A DNA stretch of 64,000 nt, taken from the NCBI GenBank assembly GCA_934631025.1, contig CAKTXR010000008.1, forward strand, positions 1 to 64,000, in the 5' to 3' direction. The notes below the pieces were generated by a model. That model had not been told where the DNA came from. It did no database searches and saw only the letters and a list, made by a program, of their open reading frames with translations. This DNA comes from an uncultured Clostridia bacterium (GTDB lineage: Bacteria; Bacillota; Clostridia; Christensenellales; Aristaeellaceae). Positions within the stretch are counted from its first letter, which is position 1. Every line of letters begins with the position of its first letter. Shown here piece by piece: positions 60,454-64,000 of this stretch. A program made the translations under genes and the position numbers.

Positions 60454-61323
60454 ATGACAGGCGAATTTACCCGCATCGAGCGCGCTGAAAGGCGGCGCAG
60501 CCGCGTCCGCATGACGCTGACCTACGTCCTGCTCACGTTCTGGGCGCTCGTCGTGCTCTTTCCCTTCTATTGGATGATCCTCACCTCGCTCAAGAGCTAC
60601 GGCGCGTACAACTCGGAATACACGCCGCGCTTCTTCACGCTCTCGCCGACGCTGCAAAACTACGCCGACGCGTTTACCGCCGCGCCGCTGGGGCAGTATC
60701 TGGTCAACACGCTGATCTTCACCGTGATCACCACCGCGGCGATGCTCATCGTCATCACGCTGGCGGCCTATGCGTTCGCGCGGTTCGAGTTCCGCGGCAA
60801 GAACATCGTGTTCACGCTCTTTCTCTCGCTGATGATGATTCCCAATGAGCTGGTCGTCATCACGAATTTCGTTACCATCACCAATCTCGACCTGCGCAAT
60901 ACCTTCCTCGGGCTGATCCTGCCCTCGGTCACCTCGGTGTTCTATATCTATCTTCTGAAGGAGAACTTCGCGCAGGTGCCCGATTCGCTCTATTACGCCG
61001 CCAAGGTGGACGGCACGTCCGATCTTAAATATCTCTTCAAGGTCATGATTCCCATCTGCCGACCGACGCTGATCACCGTGACGATCTTGAAGATCATCGA
61101 GTGCTGGAATTCGTATGTCTGGCCGCGGCTGATCACCGACGACAAGGCGTATTTCCTCGTGTCCAACGGCATTCAGGAGATCCGGGAAAACGGCTTCGGC
61201 CGCGAAAACGTGCCCGCGATGATGGCGGCGGTCGTGGTCATATCCGTGCCGCTGATACTGCTGTTCCTGATCTTTAGAAAGAAGGTCATGGCCGGCGTGG
61301 CGAGAGGGGGCACAAAGGGATGA
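60454..61323 (+). CDS. CUT1 sugar ABC transporter permease (MalG/UgpE type)
   Basis: 289 residues, six helices. The motif SLYYAAKVDGTSDLKYLFKV is the EAA loop. GAGGAGGGT precedes the start 12 bases after the upstream stop. It overlaps the binding-protein gene by 4 bases. Forms the channel with the preceding permease. Confidence 0.92.
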   Translation: MTGEFTRIERAERRRSRVRMTLTYVLLTFWALVVLFPFYWMILTSLKSYGAYNSEYTPRFFTLSPTLQNYADAFTAAPLGQYLVNTLIFTVITTAAMLIVITLAAYAFARFEFRGKNIVFTLFLSLMMIPNELVVITNFVTITNLDLRNTFLGLILPSVTSVFYIYLLKENFAQVPDSLYYAAKVDGTSDLKYLFKVMIPICRPTLITVTILKIIECWNSYVWPRLITDDKAYFLVSNGIQEIRENGFGRENVPAMMAAVVVISVPLILLFLIFRKKVMAGVARGGTKG

Positions 61324-62939
61324 AGAGGGCGCTTTCCATCGCTGCGCTTCTATTGGCGCTTGCGCTGCTGCTGACCGGCTGCCACGGCACGCGGTCATTA
61401 TCGGCGTTCATGCTGCCGGACGCGTTTGACGAGACAAAGCAATATGAGGTGGTGTTCTGGGCGAAGAACGACACCAACAAGACGCAGACCGCCATCTATC
61501 AGGGCGCGATCGAGGACTTTGAGAAGCTCTATCCGAACATCGCCGTCACGATGCGGCTCTACACCAACTATTCGGACATCTACAACGACGTGATCACCAA
61601 CCTCGCCACGGGCACCACGCCCGACGTGTGCGTGACCTATCCCGATCACATCGCGACCTACCTGACCGGCGAGAACACCGTCGTGCCGTTGGATACCTTC
61701 TGGGACGACGCGCGCTACGGGCTGGGCGGCAGCGAGATTCGCTTCGACGCGCCCGCAAAGGACGAGATCATTCCCGAGTACCTCGAGGAGGGCAAAATTG
61801 GCGATCACGTCTACGCCCTGCCCTTCATGCGCTCGACCGAGGCCTGCTATATCAACAGGACCTATGTCGAGGCGCTGGGCTACGATGTGCCGGACGTGCT
61901 CACATGGGATTTCATCTGGGAGGTGAGCGAGGCCGCCGCGCAGAAAGACGAGGACGGCACGTTCAAATTGAATGGCCAGAAGGTCATGATTCCCTTCATC
62001 TACAAATCGACCGACAACATGATGATACAGTATCTCAGGCAGTGCGGCGCGCCCTATTCGACCGACGCGGGCGAGGTCGAGCTGTTTAACGACGAGACGC
62101 GCGCCTTCCTCTATGAGATCGCGTCCCACGCCAGGACCGGCGCGTTCTCGACCTTCCAGATTTCCAGCTATCCGGCCAACTTCCTCAACGCCGGCCAGTG
62201 CGTGTTCGCCGTCGATTCGACCGCCGGCTCGACGTGGATGGGGCCGGACGCGCCGCTCTCCGACATCAGCGCGGACAAGATCGTCGATTTCGAGGTGGCC
62301 GTGCGCCCCGTGCCGCAGGTCGACCCGAATAATATGAAGATGATCTCGCAGGGGCCGTCGATCTGCCTGTTCAACAAGGCGGATACGGGCCGGACGCTGG
62401 CGGCGTGGCTCTTCGCGCAGTATCTGCTCTCGGACGACGTGCAGATCAATTATGCCGAGACGGAGGGCTATGTGCCGGTCACGTCCCGCGCGCAGGGGAA
62501 CGCCGATTATCAGGCCTATCTCAGCGGCGGCGGCGCGGACAATCAGCTGCATTACGCTGTGAAGATTCAGGCCACGCAGCTTCTGCTCGACCACACGGCC
62601 GATACGTTTGTAACATCGGTGTTCAACGGCTCCGCGTCGGTGCGTTCGGCGGCGGGTCAGCTGATCGAGGGCGTGGTCAAGGCCGAGCGCCGCAAGCAGA
62701 CGGTGGACGATCAGTCGATCGACAAGCTGTACGCCGACACGGCCGCGCTCTATCATCTCGATCAGATCAGCGCGGACAGCGGCGACGCGCGCGACAAGGG
62801 CGGCGATCTGGGGCCGCTTCCCGCCACGGCGAAGGCGCTGCTGATCGGCCTGCTGCTTGTGTGGCTGGCGATGGGCGGCTATCTGCTCGCGGGGGCGATT
62901 TCCCGAAAACGCAATGCTAAATCAATGAAAAGTGATTGA
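61320..62939 (+). CDS. Sugar-binding lipoprotein with extra C-terminal membrane segment
   Basis: 539 residues. Lipobox LLTGC (Cys about 21) marks lipoprotein processing. The family 1 solute-binding fold follows (about 45-440, with a DVCVTYPDHIATYL hinge region and AVDSTAGSTWMGP). A further helix (LLIGLLLVWLAMGGYLLAG, about 505-525) and a basic tail RKRNAK are unusual: normal binding proteins end with the soluble domain. It may be double-anchored. It is the last gene of the operon. Confidence 0.88.
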   Translation: MKRALSIAALLLALALLLTGCHGTRSLSAFMLPDAFDETKQYEVVFWAKNDTNKTQTAIYQGAIEDFEKLYPNIAVTMRLYTNYSDIYNDVITNLATGTTPDVCVTYPDHIATYLTGENTVVPLDTFWDDARYGLGGSEIRFDAPAKDEIIPEYLEEGKIGDHVYALPFMRSTEACYINRTYVEALGYDVPDVLTWDFIWEVSEAAAQKDEDGTFKLNGQKVMIPFIYKSTDNMMIQYLRQCGAPYSTDAGEVELFNDETRAFLYEIASHARTGAFSTFQISSYPANFLNAGQCVFAVDSTAGSTWMGPDAPLSDISADKIVDFEVAVRPVPQVDPNNMKMISQGPSICLFNKADTGRTLAAWLFAQYLLSDDVQINYAETEGYVPVTSRAQGNADYQAYLSGGGADNQLHYAVKIQATQLLLDHTADTFVTSVFNGSASVRSAAGQLIEGVVKAERRKQTVDDQSIDKLYADTAALYHLDQISADSGDARDKGGDLGPLPATAKALLIGLLLVWLAMGGYLLAGAISRKRNAKSMKSD

Positions 62940-62964
62940 TTTTGACCGCCGTTCGATGTACAAT
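62936..62964 (+). promoter_or_regulatory. Promoter of the small secreted protein gene
   Basis: TTGATT at 62936-62941 and TACAAT at 62959-62964, 17-base spacer. It overlaps the stop codon of the binding-protein gene. Confidence 0.65.
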
Positions 62965-63022
62965 AGGCGTGTCCGCTGAAGAAGCGGGGGAAACAGACGA
63001 CAAATGAAAGGAAGTCTGAATC

Positions 63023-63748
63023 ATGAAGAAGTTTTTCGCCATGCTGCTGGTTCTCGTGCTCGCGCTGTCCTGCTGCGCCGCGTTCGCCGAGGAGACCGAG
63101 AAGGAAGTCAAGTCCGAGGGCGTTATGACCTATGAAGAGTACGTCGCCGCCGACGTCGATTCTCAGGTTGTCATCGAGGCCTATGTTCAGGCCAAGCAGT
63201 CCTGGTGGGACGACAAGGCCACCGTGTACACGCAGGATCATGACGGCGCGTACTTCTGCTACAACATGACCTGCTCTGAAGAGGATTACGCCAAGCTGAT
63301 CCCCGGCACGAAGATCAAGGTGACCGGCTACAAGAGCGAGTGGTCCGGCGAGGTCGAGATCATCGACGCGACCTTCGAAATCGAAGAGGCCGAGCCGTAC
63401 GTCGCCGAGGCGCTGGACGTGACCGAGCTGCTGGGCACCGACGAGCTGATCGCGCATCAGAACGAGTTCGTCGCCTTCAAGGGCCTGACCATTGAGGCCT
63501 ATGACGAGAACGGCGCTGCGTTCGCCTACAAGAACGAAGCCGAGAAGACCGACGACCTGTACTTCAAGGCCTCCTACAACGGCACGACCTATGATTTCTG
63601 CGTCGAGTATTACCTCTGCGGCAGCGACACCGACGTTTACAAGGCCGTCGAAGCGCTGAACGTGGGCGACGTCGTCGATCTGGAGGGCTTCCTCTACTGG
63701 TATGAGGGCGCCAATCCCCATGTCACCTCTCTGACCGTCGCGAAGTAA
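63023..63748 (+). CDS. Secreted protein with two OB-fold-like repeats
   Basis: 241 residues. Signal peptide 1-23 (ending AAFAEE). Two related halves, about 35-120 and 130-238, each have an OB-like pattern: VVIEAYVQAKQSW...DGAYFCYNM...GTKIKVTGYKSEW...EIIDATFE, and AFKGLTIEAYD...DDLYFKASYN...VGDVVDLEGFLYW...HVTSLTV. Such domains bind ligands or polymers; function unknown. Highly biased codons suggest strong expression. GAAAGGAAG precedes the start. Confidence 0.75.
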   Translation: MKKFFAMLLVLVLALSCCAAFAEETEKEVKSEGVMTYEEYVAADVDSQVVIEAYVQAKQSWWDDKATVYTQDHDGAYFCYNMTCSEEDYAKLIPGTKIKVTGYKSEWSGEVEIIDATFEIEEAEPYVAEALDVTELLGTDELIAHQNEFVAFKGLTIEAYDENGAAFAYKNEAEKTDDLYFKASYNGTTYDFCVEYYLCGSDTDVYKAVEALNVGDVVDLEGFLYWYEGANPHVTSLTVAK

Positions 63749-63760
63749 TCGCATTCACAA

Positions 63761-63798
63761 ATCCCGCTGCGTCCGATTGGATGCGGCGGGATTTTTTT
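63761..63798 (+). terminator. Terminator of the secreted OB-fold protein gene
   Basis: ATCCCGCTGCGT at 63761-63772 pairs with ATGCGGCGGGAT at 63781-63792, followed by T7. Confidence 0.9.
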
Positions 63799-63829
63799 GT
63801 GTTCAGGGGGGGCGAAGGCGTGGACGGGC

Positions 63830-64000
63830 GGTGTTCCGCGCTGACGCGAAGAAATGATATTCCGCTTTATGGGTTAGTGAATTGTGCGCCGGCGAAAGGC
63901 TGCGTTTGGCCGGTTGTAGCGCCGGCACAGGCGTGGGTGGGCGCATATTCGATAGCGGAACGCTGCGGTTCTATTGTCGCGATCTGCGTTCGGTTCACGC
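63830..64000 (+). repeat. Composite repeat, copy 9 (modules A-B, cut by window end)
   Basis: Module A in forward orientation (CCGCGCTGACGCGAAGAAAT, then TTAGTGAATTGTGCGCCGGC, then GGCCGGTTGTAGCGCCGGC) to about 63950, then the start of module B with TGCGTTCGGTTCACGC at the edge. More modules probably follow outside the window. Confidence 0.8.

Overview
The window looks like a chromosomal segment of a high-GC, Gram-positive, endospore-forming gut- or rumen-type member of the Clostridia. The support is spoIIP, HPr kinase, a lipoteichoic-acid-synthase-like enzyme, ROK glucokinase, the gene order DUF512 / der / plsY, strong AGGAGG-type ribosome binding sites, and TTGACA/TATAAT promoters in a GC-rich background. 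I cannot name a species. No rRNA, phage, plasmid or transposase gene was seen. There is one tRNA (Leu, anticodon CAA).

Layout. 1-781: composite repeat. 782-4808: SSB-like protein, tRNA-Leu, a broken acetyltransferase, and a secreted thioredoxin-fold protein. 4833-5965: composite repeat. 5988-12961: enolase-superfamily dehydratase, divergent AraC regulator, sialidase-fold protein, LTA-synthase-like enzyme, GNAT acetyltransferase. 12986-13590: composite repeat. 13634-20848: trmB, Nudix hydrolase, GH28, HAD phosphatase, hprK, glucokinase, DUF512 protein. 20907-21650: composite repeat. 21796-33602: der, plsY, a second sialidase-fold protein, SGNH esterase, FGGY kinase, then an AraC-type membrane regulator divergent from a sugar ABC transporter (two permeases and a binding protein, no ATPase). 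33690-34333: repeat module plus a type I toxin-antitoxin-like cassette. 34441-41713: M18 aminopeptidase, histidine phosphatase, spoIIP, DUF1614-like protein, Gfo/Idh oxidoreductase, rhaA. 41865-42710: composite repeat. 42727-53740: GH2, MFS transporter, secG, an unrecognised HTH protein, rhodanese, thioredoxin, secreted lipase, FtsX-type ABC exporter. 53745-55060: composite repeat split by a second toxin-antitoxin-like cassette. 55161-63798: GH38 alpha-mannosidase, a complete CUT1 sugar ABC operon with its own ATPase, and a small secreted protein. 63830-64000: start of another composite repeat.

How the genes work together. Much of the window serves plant- or host-glycan use: two ABC importers, and GH2, GH28, GH38, SGNH and two sialidase-fold proteins that all lack visible signal peptides, so degradation probably follows uptake. 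Rhamnose isomerase, an FGGY kinase, glucokinase and an enolase-superfamily dehydratase feed sugars onward; HprK points to CcpA/HPr catabolite control. Housekeeping genes are interspersed.

Most unusual content. (1) A modular composite repeat family, modules A-F, recurs at about nine loci in 64 kb in both orientations, with a 42-43 bp tandem unit of variable copy number. (2) Two roughly 450 bp cassettes encode an identical 31-residue membrane peptide on one strand and a convergent, promoter-driven, terminator-bearing small RNA on the other. Both sit next to module A of that repeat family. This has the architecture of a type I toxin-antitoxin system. The peptide ORFs are shorter than 60 codons and would be missed by most gene callers.
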